DNA from: Acidovorax sp. GW101-3H11
Lineage (GTDB): Bacteria > Pseudomonadota > Gammaproteobacteria > Burkholderiales > Burkholderiaceae_C
Assembly (NCBI RefSeq): GCF_001633105.1
Contig: NZ_LUKZ01000023.1
Span: 1-58,666 of the forward strand
Length of the DNA: 58,666 nt
Reading direction: 5' to 3'
Position numbers and translations under genes: made by a program. Every line of letters begins with the position of its first letter. Positions within the stretch are counted from its first letter, which is position 1. This document shows positions 39,318 to 48,473 of this stretch, one piece after another. The notes beneath the pieces are model-generated. The model made no database searches and was not told where the DNA came from. It was given only the letters and a program-made list of their open reading frames with translations.

Positions 39318-39674
39318 TCAGGCGAGGACAGGCCAGTTGGGGCGTTCGGGGCGCGTAAGGGGTGCGGGTGGCCAGGCGGGTGCGGCCTGGCCCGGCGGGT
39401 GCGCCACGGCCACCACGATGGCCTGGGCGCTGGCACTGTGCGCCAGGCCGCCGCCTGTGCCGTGGCAGGCATGGCAGTCCATGTCGGCCAGAGTGCTGGG
39501 GCTGGCGCCCGGGGCCGAGTGGTCGGCCCCTTCGTCGCCATGGTGCTCGTGCACATGGTGGCCAAAGTGCGATGCCTGCGGCGCTGACTCGTGCCCGCAA
39601 TAGGGCGAGGCCGCCGCCCAGATGGACTGGAGCGGCATGAACACCAACAGAAAGACGAGCAGCAAGCGGCGCAT
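39318..39674 (-). CDS. Small His/Cys-rich exported protein at head of metal-efflux operon
   Basis: A 118-residue protein with a signal or anchor (RRLLLVFLLVFMPLQSIWAA). The mature part holds a dense His cluster (HFGHHVHEHHGDEGADH) and CHACHGTGGG, a plausible metal-binding surface, and ends in a Pro-rich tail. It resembles small proteins seen before cobalt-zinc-cadmium operons. It lies 182 bp before czcC on the same strand. The start ATG at 39674 is chosen for the signal peptide; the ribosome site is poor. Confidence 0.72.
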   Translation of the reverse strand: MRRLLLVFLLVFMPLQSIWAAASPYCGHESAPQASHFGHHVHEHHGDEGADHSAPGASPSTLADMDCHACHGTGGGLAHSASAQAIVVAVAHPPGQAAPAWPPAPLTRPERPNWPVLA

Positions 39675-39781
39675 GGGCAGCGGGATTCTAAGCAGGCCGC
39701 ACCACCCGCCCCGCCAGATAGCCTGACGGGTTGAGGGGCCTAGCCCCGTGGGTTGCACAGGCACACCATGCAGATGCTTCA

Positions 39782-39831
39782 CTTTTTATAGCAAACTTTG
39801 AGACCCATAGCGCGGCAGAGGCCATTTTGAC
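39782..39831. repeat. Dispersed palindromic repeat (ATAGC family), copy 5
   Basis: CTTTTTATAGCAAACTTTGA, then CATAGCGCGGCAGAGGCCAT and TTTGA. This degenerate copy separates the heme operon from the metal operon. Confidence 0.5.
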
Positions 39832-39845
39832 TACAGAAATGCCAT

Positions 39846-40691
39846 TCACTGCGCCGCCACCAGGTACTGCGGCACCCCGTCGGCCGCCAGCACTGGCGTG
39901 CTGTGCACGCCCCACACCTGCGCGATGGTGGCGGGGGTGAGCAGGTGGGCCGTGGCGTGCACGCTGCGCGGGCCCGCCAGGCCCGGGGCGAGCAGCAGGC
40001 TGTCGTGTGCGTAGCGCAGGGCCAGGTTCAGATCGTGCAGCACAGCCACCACGCCCACGCCGTGCTCCACCGCCCAGCGGCGCACCAGGGCCAGCGTGTG
40101 GTGCTGGTGCGCCAGGTCAAGGGCGGCGGTGGGCTCGTCCAGCAGCAGCCAGCGGGTGGCGCCATCGGGAAGGGGCTCCCAGATCTGGGCCAGCGCGCGG
40201 GCCAGGTGGCTGCGGGCGCGTTCGCCGCCCGACAAGGTGTTGATGCTGCGCCCAGCCAGGTGGGCCACGCCCGTGGCCTGCATCGCCTCGGTCACGATGC
40301 GCGCCTCGTGGCGGCTGGGCTGCTGGCGGTGGGGAAAGCGCCCCATCTCCACCACCTCCTGCACCGTGAAGTCAAACGCCACGGCCGTGTCCTGCGGCAG
40401 CACGGCGCGCTGGCGGGCCAGGGCCTTGGCGCCTTTGCCAGACACCGGCTGCCCGCCCATCCACACATGGCCCGAGCGCGGCGCGCGCTGGCCCGAAAGC
40501 ATGGCCAGCAGCGTGGACTTGCCCGCGCCGTTGGGCCCCAGGATGGCCGTGACGCGCCCGGGCACCAACTGCGTGTGCACAGTGGCCAGCAAGGGCCTGC
40601 CGGGCACGCCCACACCCAGCTGGTCGCACACCAGCAGATCGGCGGTGGTGGTGTTGTTGGTGGTGTTCGCACTAGCAGCGACGGCGCTCAT
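39846..40691 (-). CDS. hmuV: Hemin ABC transporter ATP-binding protein
   Basis: ATPase of the heme importer, 281 aa. Walker A is GPNGAGKST (about 50-58), the signature LSGGERARSHLARALAQ, Walker B RWLLLDEPTAALD and a switch His in AVLHDLNLALRYA. The ATG at 40691 overlaps the permease stop as ATGA; the longer frame upstream is a shadow of the permease gene. It is the last gene of the heme operon. Confidence 0.94.
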   Translation of the reverse strand: MSAVAASANTTNNTTTADLLVCDQLGVGVPGRPLLATVHTQLVPGRVTAILGPNGAGKSTLLAMLSGQRAPRSGHVWMGGQPVSGKGAKALARQRAVLPQDTAVAFDFTVQEVVEMGRFPHRQQPSRHEARIVTEAMQATGVAHLAGRSINTLSGGERARSHLARALAQIWEPLPDGATRWLLLDEPTAALDLAHQHHTLALVRRWAVEHGVGVVAVLHDLNLALRYAHDSLLLAPGLAGPRSVHATAHLLTPATIAQVWGVHSTPVLAADGVPQYLVAAQ

Positions 40692-41770
40692 ACCTTGTTC
40701 CTGAATTGCCGCAGCATGGCCAGAAACAGCGGCACACCGATGAACGCGGTGAGCACGCCCAATGGCAGCTCGGCGGGCTGGACGATGGTGCGCGCCACCC
40801 CGTCGGCTGCGAGCACCAGCGCGGCGCCCAGCAGGGCCGAGCCCGGCAGCACCACGCGGTGGTCCGGCCCCGCCACCAGGCGCACCCAGTGCGGCGCCAC
40901 CAGGCCGATAAAGCCGATGATGCCGGTGGCCGCCGTCACCGCGCCCACGGCCAGCGCCGTCACCAGCACGGCCAGGCGCTTGGTGCGCTCCACCGGCACG
41001 CCCAGCAGCGCGGCCTGCGCCTCGCCCAGCGCAATCGCGTTGAGCGGGCGCGCGAGCACCAGACCCAGGCCGCAGGCCACCGCCACGATGGCGCCCACCA
41101 GCGCCACGGCGCTCCAGCGCGCGCCGCCCAGGCTGCCGAGCAGCCACATCTGGAGATTGCGCAGTTGCTCATCGGTGGAGATGAAGTTGAGGTAACCCAG
41201 GCCCGCCAGCGCCAGTGCATTGACCGCCACACCGGCCAGCAACATCAGCCCCATGCGCGTGCCGCCATCGCCCTGCGCCAGCGCATAGATCAGTGCCGTG
41301 ACCAGCAGGCCGCCGCCAAAGGCCATGCTCACCAGCGCCCAGCTGCCCAGGGTGCGCGGCATGTCGGGCAGCCAGTGCATGCCCAGCACGATGGTGACGG
41401 CCGCCGCCAACGCAGCGCCGCTGCTCACGCCCACCAGCCCAGGGTCGGCCAGCGGGTTGCGGAACAGCCCCTGCATCAGCGCACCGGCCAGCCCCAGGCC
41501 CGCACCGGCGGCCACGCCCATCAGCAGGCGCGGCAGTCGGATGTTGATGAACACCAGGTATTCGGGTGCCTGCTCGGCAGAAGGCGCTGCGCCCACGGCC
41601 TGCAGCAGCACCTGCCACAGCTGGGCGGGTGCAATGGCGTATGCGCCCCGCGTGCTGGCCCAGACAAAGCTCAGCCCCACCAGCGCCGCACCGATGGCCA
41701 GCGCAGCACGGGGCGACAGACGCCCGGGATTCCAGCGCGCACCCGGGGGCGCCACGGCCACGCCGCTCAC
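40688..41770 (-). CDS. hmuU: Hemin ABC transporter permease (FecCD family)
   Basis: A 360-residue inner-membrane permease with about ten helices. Family motifs are IRLPRLLMGVAAGAGLGLAG, MQGLFRNPLADPGLVGVSSG, FIGLVAPHWVRLVAGPDHR and the end GVLTAFIGVPLFLAMLRQFR. The start is a GTG at 41770 that overlaps the HmuT stop as GTGA, so the reading frame extending far upstream is not used. It is translationally coupled on both sides. Confidence 0.93.
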   Translation of the reverse strand: MSGVAVAPPGARWNPGRLSPRAALAIGAALVGLSFVWASTRGAYAIAPAQLWQVLLQAVGAAPSAEQAPEYLVFINIRLPRLLMGVAAGAGLGLAGALMQGLFRNPLADPGLVGVSSGAALAAAVTIVLGMHWLPDMPRTLGSWALVSMAFGGGLLVTALIYALAQGDGGTRMGLMLLAGVAVNALALAGLGYLNFISTDEQLRNLQMWLLGSLGGARWSAVALVGAIVAVACGLGLVLARPLNAIALGEAQAALLGVPVERTKRLAVLVTALAVGAVTAATGIIGFIGLVAPHWVRLVAGPDHRVVLPGSALLGAALVLAADGVARTIVQPAELPLGVLTAFIGVPLFLAMLRQFRNKV

Positions 41771-42669
41771 GCGGTGATCGCCTGGATGCGGGTGTGCAGC
41801 TCGCGCACGGCTGCGGGCAGGCGCGGGCCAAAGCCCAGCAGGTGGCTGGCCTCCATGGCCACCAAGGCCTTGCGGCGGAAAGCGGGCGTGAGGGCCAGTT
41901 CGGGCCGCTGCCAGAAGGCCGCCTCGCCGCCCAGTGCCTCGATGCCCTGGGTGCTGTTGAGCAGCACCTCGGGCGCGGCGCTGGCCATGGCCTCGGCCGT
42001 GAGCGGCCGGTAGCCTGCGAACTGGGTGATGGCATTGGTGGCGCCCGCAAAGCGGATCAGCGCATCGGCCGCCGTGCCGGTGCCCGCCACCATGGGGCTG
42101 CCGCCGTGCGACAGGATGAAGATGGCGCGCGGGCGCCGCGTGGTGGCTGCCACCTGCTTTTGCACCGTCGCCCACTGCGCGTCCAGATCGGCCTGCAGGG
42201 CCTGAGCCTCGCGCTCGCGGCCCGCCACGCGGCCCACGGTGGCCACCTTGCGGCGCACTTCGTCCCAGGTGTGGTCGGCCTGCACCAGCTCCACGCGCAC
42301 ACCAGCGCTGCGCACCTGGTCCAGCACCACGGGCGGCCCGGCCTCGGTGGTGCCGACCACGGCGTCGGGCTGGAGGGACAGCAGCCCCTCGGCCGAGAGC
42401 TGGCGCATGTAGCCGACCTTGGCTGTTCGCAGCGCGGCCTCGGGGAACAGGCTGGTGGTGTCGGTGCCCACCAGCTGGCCCTGGGCGCCGAGCAGGTAGA
42501 CCACCTCGGTCAGCGCGCCGCCCAGCGAGACGATGCGCGCCGGGCGGGCGGCCCAGGCGGCCCCTGGCCCCAACGCAGACAACCAAGGCAACGCCACCAC
42601 ACCGCGCAGCAGCCGCCGACGCGCGCCACTTGGCCCCCGGCTTTGCACGGCCATCGGATCACGCAGCAT
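41767..42669 (-). CDS. hmuT: Periplasmic heme-binding protein
   Basis: Receptor of the heme importer, 300 aa. The signal peptide (RRRLLRGVVALPWLSALGPG, then AAWA) is followed by PARIVSLGGALTEVVYLLGA, the class III binding-protein start. LSHGGSPMVAGTGTAADALI and GYRPLTAEAMASAAPEVLL are typical of HmuT/BhuT. The ATG at 42669 has GGAG 7 nt upstream and overlaps the hmuS end by 11 bp; an ATG at 42654 is the alternative. Confidence 0.92.
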   Translation of the reverse strand: MLRDPMAVQSRGPSGARRRLLRGVVALPWLSALGPGAAWAARPARIVSLGGALTEVVYLLGAQGQLVGTDTTSLFPEAALRTAKVGYMRQLSAEGLLSLQPDAVVGTTEAGPPVVLDQVRSAGVRVELVQADHTWDEVRRKVATVGRVAGREREAQALQADLDAQWATVQKQVAATTRRPRAIFILSHGGSPMVAGTGTAADALIRFAGATNAITQFAGYRPLTAEAMASAAPEVLLNSTQGIEALGGEAAFWQRPELALTPAFRRKALVAMEASHLLGFGPRLPAAVRELHTRIQAITA

Positions 42670-43786
42670 GGGCCAGCTCCTGCACGCCAGGCAAACGTGC
42701 CACCAGGTCGCGCCAGCCCTGCAGCTCTGGCTTGCCGGGCTTGCGTGCACCGAAGAACATGGCCATCAGCTCACCCGCGTGGTCGAACGCCTCGACGGAG
42801 GTGACGACGCCATCGGCCGTGGGCTTCTCCACCACCCACACGCTGGCAATCATGTCGGTGCGCAGGTGCAGGTTGAAGCCTTCGTCCAGCACATTGATCC
42901 ACTGCGCACGCGGCGTATCGAGCGGCTGGATATTGCGCACCGGCCCGGTGTGGATCTGGATGCAGCCGCCGCTGCCCACAAACACCATGATGGGCAGGCC
43001 GTCCACCGCCGCCTCATCCAGCAGGCGCGCCACGGCCTGCGGCGCGGCGCGCCAGGCAAACTGGCCTTCGACCAGGCGAAAGCTCTGCTGGCGCTCCACG
43101 CCGAACTTTTTGATGAGGCCGAAGAACTCGTGCGTGTCCTGCATGGCGGCCCAGGCCTCGCGCAGGCCTTCGGCGTCGATGTCGGCGTCGGGCAGCACGG
43201 CCAGTGGCGCGGGCTCCGGACCAAACACGTAACCCGCGCTGGGCTGCACGAAGCGGCTCACCACGGCGTCGAACGCCGCCAGGTCGGTGGCATCGCGCGT
43301 GAAGATCTTGTGCACCGCCCGCCCCTGCGCGTTGAAGAACTGCAGGCTGCGCGACGGCGGCTTGGCGGGGTCGTTGGCCAGCTCCGTCACCGCAAAACCC
43401 GCATGCCACTGCGCAAAGAACAGGCGCAGATCGATGTCTTCGCCCAGCGCAATGCCCACCGGGCCGGTGGCCGACACATGCCGGTACACACCGGTCTTCT
43501 CGTGCACCGTGCTCTCATTGCGCGTGAGTGCCATCAGCGGGCCGCAAGCCTCCAGCGCCTGCAGCAGCTCCAGCCACGAGCCCTGCAGCGGCTGGGCCTT
43601 GAGCGGGTGGCCATGCTCTCCCGCATGGGCGGCCACGGCAGCACCTTCCGACAGCCCCAGGCTCTCGGCGGCGTCCTTGGCGCGCTTGCCTGCTGCGCGG
43701 GCTGCGGCAAATTGGGCGCGGATGTCGGGTGCGGCCTGCGGCGGGTGGGCCACAGCGCTTGGGGGGTTTGTCACAGCGGCATTCAT
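42659..43786 (-). CDS. hmuS: Hemin-degrading / heme-transfer protein (HemS/HmuS)
   Basis: Cytoplasmic heme-handling protein of 375 aa made of two similar HemS domains. The first has ALTRNESTVHEKTGVYRHVS and DIDLRLFFAQWHAGFAV; the second has GSGGCIQIHTGPVRNIQPLD and WVVEKPTADGVVTSVEAFD. It accepts imported heme and may degrade it or pass it on. The start ATG at 43786 overlaps the upstream gene stop as ATGA. Confidence 0.93.
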   Translation of the reverse strand: MNAAVTNPPSAVAHPPQAAPDIRAQFAAARAAGKRAKDAAESLGLSEGAAVAAHAGEHGHPLKAQPLQGSWLELLQALEACGPLMALTRNESTVHEKTGVYRHVSATGPVGIALGEDIDLRLFFAQWHAGFAVTELANDPAKPPSRSLQFFNAQGRAVHKIFTRDATDLAAFDAVVSRFVQPSAGYVFGPEPAPLAVLPDADIDAEGLREAWAAMQDTHEFFGLIKKFGVERQQSFRLVEGQFAWRAAPQAVARLLDEAAVDGLPIMVFVGSGGCIQIHTGPVRNIQPLDTPRAQWINVLDEGFNLHLRTDMIASVWVVEKPTADGVVTSVEAFDHAGELMAMFFGARKPGKPELQGWRDLVARLPGVQELAHAA

Positions 43787-44139
43787 TGCACGGCCTCCGG
43801 CGCCGTGTGCCACAGCACGCGGCGCTGTTCGGCAGCCACCATCGCGGCACTGGCGGCCCCATCCTGGCGTGCCTTGCACTGCTGCTCCCAGCGGCCTTGC
43901 AGGCTCCAGACCACGGTGCGGAAATGCGGTGTGAAGCCTTCCGCATCGGCCAGCATCTGCAGGTTGGCCGATATCTTGCGGCCCATGGCGTCACGGTGGC
44001 TGTCGCAGCAGGCTTGCACATAGCCCGTCATCAGGGCCAGGGTGCCCGCCAGCAGCGCCTCGGCGCAGGGCAGGCTGTATTCCTCGTCGCAATGGGCGCC
44101 GGAGGTGGGCGTATCGGGCGTGTCAGGTGCATGGCTCAT
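43783..44139 (-). CDS. Unknown 118-aa protein inside the heme operon
   Basis: A soluble 118-residue protein, mainly helical, with no signal peptide. It has three Cys at about 18-45 (GAHCDEEYSLPCAEALLAGT and YVQACCDSHRDAMG) and a C-terminal WEQQCKARQDGAASAAMVAA. AAGGAG precedes the ATG at 44139. It lies 26 bp after the receptor gene, and its stop overlaps hmuS by 4 bp, so it is firmly part of the heme operon. I recognise no function. The Cys/His content would allow heme or metal binding. Confidence 0.82.
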   Translation of the reverse strand: MSHAPDTPDTPTSGAHCDEEYSLPCAEALLAGTLALMTGYVQACCDSHRDAMGRKISANLQMLADAEGFTPHFRTVVWSLQGRWEQQCKARQDGAASAAMVAAEQRRVLWHTAPEAVQ

Positions 44140-44165
44140 GGTCTGTCTCCTTGATGGGCTGTGCC

Positions 44166-46454
44166 TTAAAAATCCGCCACCAGCGACACACGCACTGCGC
44201 GGCCCGGCTGGCTGTAGGCGTCGATGAAGCTGGCGTTCGCGGCCAGGCCGCGCACGTCGGCCCAGCGCCAGTGCTTTTTGTCGGTGAGGTTGTAGATGCC
44301 CGCGTTCAGGCGCAGGTCCTTGCGGATGCGCCACTGGGCCGCCAGGTCCAGCACCGTGTACGACGGCGTGAGGAACTGCGTGCTGCCCGTGGCCACGCTC
44401 ACGTCGCGGGCCTTCTTGGCGGCGGCGTGGGTCATGTCCAGCCGCGCCATCCAGCCACCGGTGTCGTAGCGCAGGCCCGCCGTCAGGCGCGATGGGACCA
44501 CGGTGTTCACCGGCTTACCGGTGGCGGTGTCACGGCCACGTGTCTGGCCATAGGCAAACGGAGAACTCCACTGCCCGCCCGCCCACTGGCCCCAGCGCAT
44601 GTCGCCCTTGACCTCGAAGCCGCTCAATTTGACGCGGCCGATGTTGACCGACTGGAACACCAGCGGGTTGCCCGGCGCGCCCGTGCCGCTGACCTGGCGC
44701 AGGTCCTCGATGAAGTCCTTGTAGCGGCCAGTGAAAGCGGCGGCCTCGATGGACAAACGCTCCATGCGCCCGCGCACGCCCAGCTCAAAGTTCTGGCTCT
44801 TCTCGGGCTTGAGGTTGGCGTTGGGCACCGTGCGGTAGTTGCCCACCGGGTTCTCAAAGAAGGCATTGACCTGCCCCGCGTTGGGCGCACGGAAGCCCGC
44901 CGCGTAGTTGCCGAACACGCTCCACTGATCCGTGGCGCGGTACAGCACGCCGAACTTGGGCGAGGTGGCATTGCCCGACAGCGACACCGCCTGCGCGCCA
45001 AAGCCCGCCTGGTCGGCCTTGATGCGGAAGGTGTCGAAGCGCACGCCAGGCGTGATGCTCCAGGGGCCGCTCACGAACTCGTCCTGCACATACAGGGCCG
45101 TGCTGGTCTCGGTGGTGTCGGGGAAGCGCTTGAGCGGGAAGGTCTCGCCCGTGGGTGGCGTCACGCCGGTCTGCAGGTTCTCGACCTGGGCAGAGGCGTA
45201 GTCCAGCCCATAGGTGATCTTCTGCACCCAGCGGCTTCCATTGCGCAGCACCTTGCTGCCCTGCAGGTTGGCCTGCCAGGTGCGCTCGTCATAGGTCACG
45301 TCGCGCACGCGGTCGGCGGCGGTGTTGCGGTCTTCGGTGATGTACTCGCGCGAATGCGCGTCCTGCCAACTCAGCGTTGCCTTCACATCGTCGGCCAACG
45401 CAGAATTCACGCGCCACGATCCTTCCCACGTCGCGCGGCTGCGCTGCATGTCGGTGAACGACGTGGAGCCCAGCACCGAAGTGGCAGCCAGCGGCGGTTT
45501 GGAGCGTGCGGTGAGCAGCTCGTAGTCGGACGTCTTGTCCACATGCTCCAGCGTGAACACATGGCGCTGGCCGCCGCCGGGCGTGAGCACCACCTTGCCC
45601 AGCAGCGCGCCGCTTCGGTCCTTTTGCGGATTGGGCCGGGTGCGGTCGGCGTTGGCCGCGCTGTTAGTGCCCATGTTGTCCAACTCGCTGGCGCGCGTGA
45701 CATTGCCACCCAGCAGCCACTGCACCGTGTCGCCCGCCTTGCCCGCCACCGTGGCACCCACGCGCTCGCCGTGCTCGTCGCCGTCGTAGCCCAGGCTCAC
45801 CCTGCCGCCGATGCGTTTATCGCCTTCAAGAAAGGCTGAGGGCTCTGCCGTGATGAAGTTGACCAGGCCCGCCATGCCGTCGGAGCCATACAGCGCCGAT
45901 GTGGCGCCGCGCACCACCTCGATGCGCTGCAGCAAGCCGATGTCCAGGTAGTCGCGCCCGAAGGCGTTGGCGCTGAACACATAGCTGCGCGGCAGGCGAA
46001 TGCCGTCCACCATCATCAGCACGCGGTTGCCATCCAGCCCCCGAATGTTGAAGCCCGCGTTCTGCTCGCGCCCCGTGGAGCCACTGGCCAGCGAGAAACG
46101 CGCGGGCGACCGAGTGACCGACAGGTTGGGCAGCTCGCGCGCCACGTCGCGGATGTCGCGCACCTGGCCTTCTTCGATGGCCTGCGCATTGATCACGTCG
46201 ATGCTCATGGGCAGCTCGTCGCGGTCCTGCTCGCTGCGCGAGCCGCTGATGACCACCTCTTTGAGCACCGGGCCTGCAGCCACCAGCTGCGCCACATCCT
46301 GCGCGTGCCCCTGCGCATGCGCGCTGCCAATGGCCGCACATGCACAGGCAACCAGCCATGCAAGCGGCCGCAACCGGCCTTGAAGGGATGGATGGGAGGC
46401 GTGCGCCTGTGCGCGCCGGGAAGAAAACGGAGGGGTACGGAATGCCTGCGCCAC
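44166..46454 (-). CDS. hmuR: TonB-dependent heme/hemoglobin receptor
   Basis: Outer-membrane receptor of 762 aa that imports heme with TonB energy. The signal peptide ends at GSAHAQG. A plug domain has VVISGSRSEQDRDELPMSID, NIRGLDGNRVLMMVDGIRLP and RIEVVRGATSALYGSDGMAG. The beta barrel carries FGNYAAGFRAPNAGQVNAFF and NLKPEKSQNFELGVRGR, as in the hemoglobin/transferrin receptor family. It ends with a terminal Phe (VSLVADF). The start is a GTG at 46454 with GAAGGA upstream. The promoter about 100 bp upstream contains a Fur-like palindrome. Confidence 0.93.
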   Translation of the reverse strand: MAQAFRTPPFSSRRAQAHASHPSLQGRLRPLAWLVACACAAIGSAHAQGHAQDVAQLVAAGPVLKEVVISGSRSEQDRDELPMSIDVINAQAIEEGQVRDIRDVARELPNLSVTRSPARFSLASGSTGREQNAGFNIRGLDGNRVLMMVDGIRLPRSYVFSANAFGRDYLDIGLLQRIEVVRGATSALYGSDGMAGLVNFITAEPSAFLEGDKRIGGRVSLGYDGDEHGERVGATVAGKAGDTVQWLLGGNVTRASELDNMGTNSAANADRTRPNPQKDRSGALLGKVVLTPGGGQRHVFTLEHVDKTSDYELLTARSKPPLAATSVLGSTSFTDMQRSRATWEGSWRVNSALADDVKATLSWQDAHSREYITEDRNTAADRVRDVTYDERTWQANLQGSKVLRNGSRWVQKITYGLDYASAQVENLQTGVTPPTGETFPLKRFPDTTETSTALYVQDEFVSGPWSITPGVRFDTFRIKADQAGFGAQAVSLSGNATSPKFGVLYRATDQWSVFGNYAAGFRAPNAGQVNAFFENPVGNYRTVPNANLKPEKSQNFELGVRGRMERLSIEAAAFTGRYKDFIEDLRQVSGTGAPGNPLVFQSVNIGRVKLSGFEVKGDMRWGQWAGGQWSSPFAYGQTRGRDTATGKPVNTVVPSRLTAGLRYDTGGWMARLDMTHAAAKKARDVSVATGSTQFLTPSYTVLDLAAQWRIRKDLRLNAGIYNLTDKKHWRWADVRGLAANASFIDAYSQPGRAVRVSLVADF

Positions 46455-46564
46455 GGAGGGAAGTCCTTCTCTGAAACGACAACGAATACAGAGCTGGCTC
46501 CATGCAGACGGCCCTGGCTTCTGCGCGCAGAAGATCGGGCGGTTGTGGCTGGCTGATGGGGTGA

Positions 46565-46592
46565 ATTATATGAGAATAATTCTCAATAACAA
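46565..46592 (-). promoter_or_regulatory. Iron-regulated promoter of the heme operon with Fur box
   Basis: On the minus strand TTGTTA (46592-46587) and a perfect TATAAT (46570-46565) are 16 bp apart. The spacer contains the 15-bp palindrome TGAGAAT-A-ATTCTCA (46571-46585), matching the core of the Fur box. Fur bound with iron would block the promoter directly. Confidence 0.85.
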
Positions 46593-46611
46593 CAAATAAA
46601 CAGGACGACCA

Positions 46612-46659
46612 CCAAAACAAAGCGGCTGACCACTCCACGCAGCCAGCCGCTCATTTTTT
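46612..46659. terminator. Terminator of ahpCF (possibly bidirectional)
   Basis: AGCGGCTG (46621-46628) pairs with CAGCCGCT (46644-46651). Read on the minus strand, downstream of ahpF, the stem is followed by TTTGTTTT; on the plus strand it is followed by CATTTTTTG. Confidence 0.75.
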
Positions 46660-46706
46660 GATAGCTACTTGCGCAATACCATCGAGCGCAAGCAGCCATT
46701 TTTATT
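46652..46706. repeat. Dispersed palindromic repeat (ATAGC family), copy 6
   Basis: TTTTTTGATAGCTACTTGCG is followed by GAGCGCAAGCAGCCATTTTT. The arms CTTGCGC / GCGCAAG pair. It adjoins the ahpF stop and the terminator hairpin. Confidence 0.65.
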
Positions 46707-46712
46707 GCGAAA

Positions 46713-48290
46713 TCACACCGCCCCGGCCACCACCGGCATGCGGATCAGGTGATCGAACGCGCTCAGCGCCGCCTTCGATCCATCGCCCGCAGCAATCACG
46801 ATCTGCTTGAACGGCACCGTGGTGCAGTCGCCCGCTGCAAACACGCCGGGCAGGTTGGTGCGGCCGTGCGCATCGACAATGATTTCGCCAAAGCGCGACA
46901 GCTCCACCGTGCCCTTGAGCCATTCGGTGTTGGGCACCAGGCCGATCTGCACGAACACGCCTTCGAGCGGCACCAGATGCTCCACGTTGGTGGCACGGTC
47001 CTTGTACTTCAGGCCGTTGACCTTGCCGTCGGCGCCGGTGATCTCGGTGGTCTGGGCGTTGGTGTGGATGGTCACGTTGGCCAGGCTCTTGAGCTTGTTG
47101 ACCAGCACGGCATCGGCCTTGAGCTGGTCGGCAAACTCGATGAGCGTGACGTGCTGCACGATGCCAGCCAGGTCGATGGCGGCCTCGACGCCCGAGTTGC
47201 CGCCGCCGATGACCGACACGCGCTTGCCCTTGAACAGCGGGCCGTCGCAGTGCGGGCAGTAGGCCACGCCCTTGTTCTTGTACTCGGCCTCGCCGGGCAC
47301 GTTCACGTTGCGCCAGCGCGCGCCGGTGGACAGGATCACGGTCTTGGACTGGAGCGTGCCGCCGTTGGCGAGCTGCACCTCGATCAGGCCACCGGGCTCC
47401 GCCGCAGGGATCAGCTTGTCGGCGCGCTGCAGGTTCATGATGTCCACGTCGTAGGCGCGGGTGTGGGCTTCGAGCGCGGCGGCGAACTTGGGGCCGTCGG
47501 TTTCGAGCACCGAGATGTAGTTTTCAATCGCCAGTGTGTCGTTGACCTGACCGCCGAAGCGCTCGGCGGCCACGCCCGTGCGGATGCCCTTGCGGGCGGC
47601 GTACACGGCGGCTGCGGCGCCAGCGGGGCCGCCGCCGACGATGAGCACGTCGTACGGTGCCTTGGCGCTGAGCTTGGCGGCGTCACGGGCAGCGGCACCG
47701 GTGTCGAGCTTGGCCACGATTTCTTCGACCGACATGCGGCCAGAGCCGAACACCTTGCCGTTGAGGAACACCATGGGCACGGCCATGATTTCGCGCTCGG
47801 TCACTTCCTGCTGGAAGGCGCCGCCTTCGATCACGGTGGTCTTGACCTGGGGGTTGACGATGGCCATGAGCGACAGCGCCTGCACCACGTCCGGGCAGTT
47901 GTGGCAGGTCAGGCTCATGTAGACCTCGAAGTTGAAGTCTCCTTCGAGCGCGGCGATCTGCTCGATCACTTCGGGCTCGACCTTGGGCGGGTGGCCGCCG
48001 GTCCACAGCAGGGCCAGCACCAGCGAGGTGAACTCATGCCCCAGGGGCAGGCCCGCAAAGCGCAGGCTGTTGGTGGCGCCCACGCGTTGCAGGCTGAACG
48101 AGGGCTTGCGCGCGTCGTTGCCATCGGTGCGCAGCGTGATCTTGTCGCTGCGCAGGGACTGGATGGTCGTCAGCAGCTCGCGCATCTCGCGGGCGGTGTC
48201 GCTGTCGTCCAGGGATGCCACCAACTCAAACGGCTGCTGCACGCGCTCCAGGTAGGCGGAAAGCTGGGTCTTGAGTTGTTCGTCGAGCAT
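46713..48290 (-). CDS. ahpF: Alkyl hydroperoxide reductase subunit F
   Basis: NADH-dependent disulfide reductase recharging AhpC, 525 aa. The N-terminal double thioredoxin domain has the CxxC pair C129/C132 ([13 protein letters not shown]). FAD binding is [20 protein letters not shown] at about 215, and the catalytic CxxC is C345/C348 ([13 protein letters not shown]). NADH binding is [19 protein letters not shown]. It ends [14 protein letters not shown] before the final helix. The ATG at 48290 has AAAGGA upstream. It follows ahpC by 183 bp on the same strand. Confidence 0.97.
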   Translation of the reverse strand: MLDEQLKTQLSAYLERVQQPFELVASLDDSDTAREMRELLTTIQSLRSDKITLRTDGNDARKPSFSLQRVGATNSLRFAGLPLGHEFTSLVLALLWTGGHPPKVEPEVIEQIAALEGDFNFEVYMSLTCHNCPDVVQALSLMAIVNPQVKTTVIEGGAFQQEVTEREIMAVPMVFLNGKVFGSGRMSVEEIVAKLDTGAAARDAAKLSAKAPYDVLIVGGGPAGAAAAVYAARKGIRTGVAAERFGGQVNDTLAIENYISVLETDGPKFAAALEAHTRAYDVDIMNLQRADKLIPAAEPGGLIEVQLANGGTLQSKTVILSTGARWRNVNVPGEAEYKNKGVAYCPHCDGPLFKGKRVSVIGGGNSGVEAAIDLAGIVQHVTLIEFADQLKADAVLVNKLKSLANVTIHTNAQTTEITGADGKVNGLKYKDRATNVEHLVPLEGVFVQIGLVPNTEWLKGTVELSRFGEIIVDAHGRTNLPGVFAAGDCTTVPFKQIVIAAGDGSKAALSAFDHLIRMPVVAGAV

Positions 48291-48473
48291 GGTGGTGTCC
48301 TTTGAATTTTGAGTTGTAGGTTGGGGGCTGGGGCTGCTTTTGGCAACCCTGAAGCCGCAACATCGCCCAGAAAACGGGCGTGAAAAAGCCGGACGGCATG
48401 GCACATGCGCGCCATGACGCTGTCCGGCTGGGGGCACCCCGTTTCCGGGGCGCTGCGCCGAATGAGCCGGGAC

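Noticed and set aside
39846..41147. 433-codon version of HmuV
   Set aside because: The first 150 codons are an Arg/Gly-rich shadow of hmuU. The ATG at 40691 overlaps the hmuU stop and begins a normal-length ATPase.
40688..42586. 632-codon version of the heme permease
   Set aside because: The extra 270 codons are the wrong frame of hmuT. The GTG at 41770 overlapping the hmuT stop is the sensible start.
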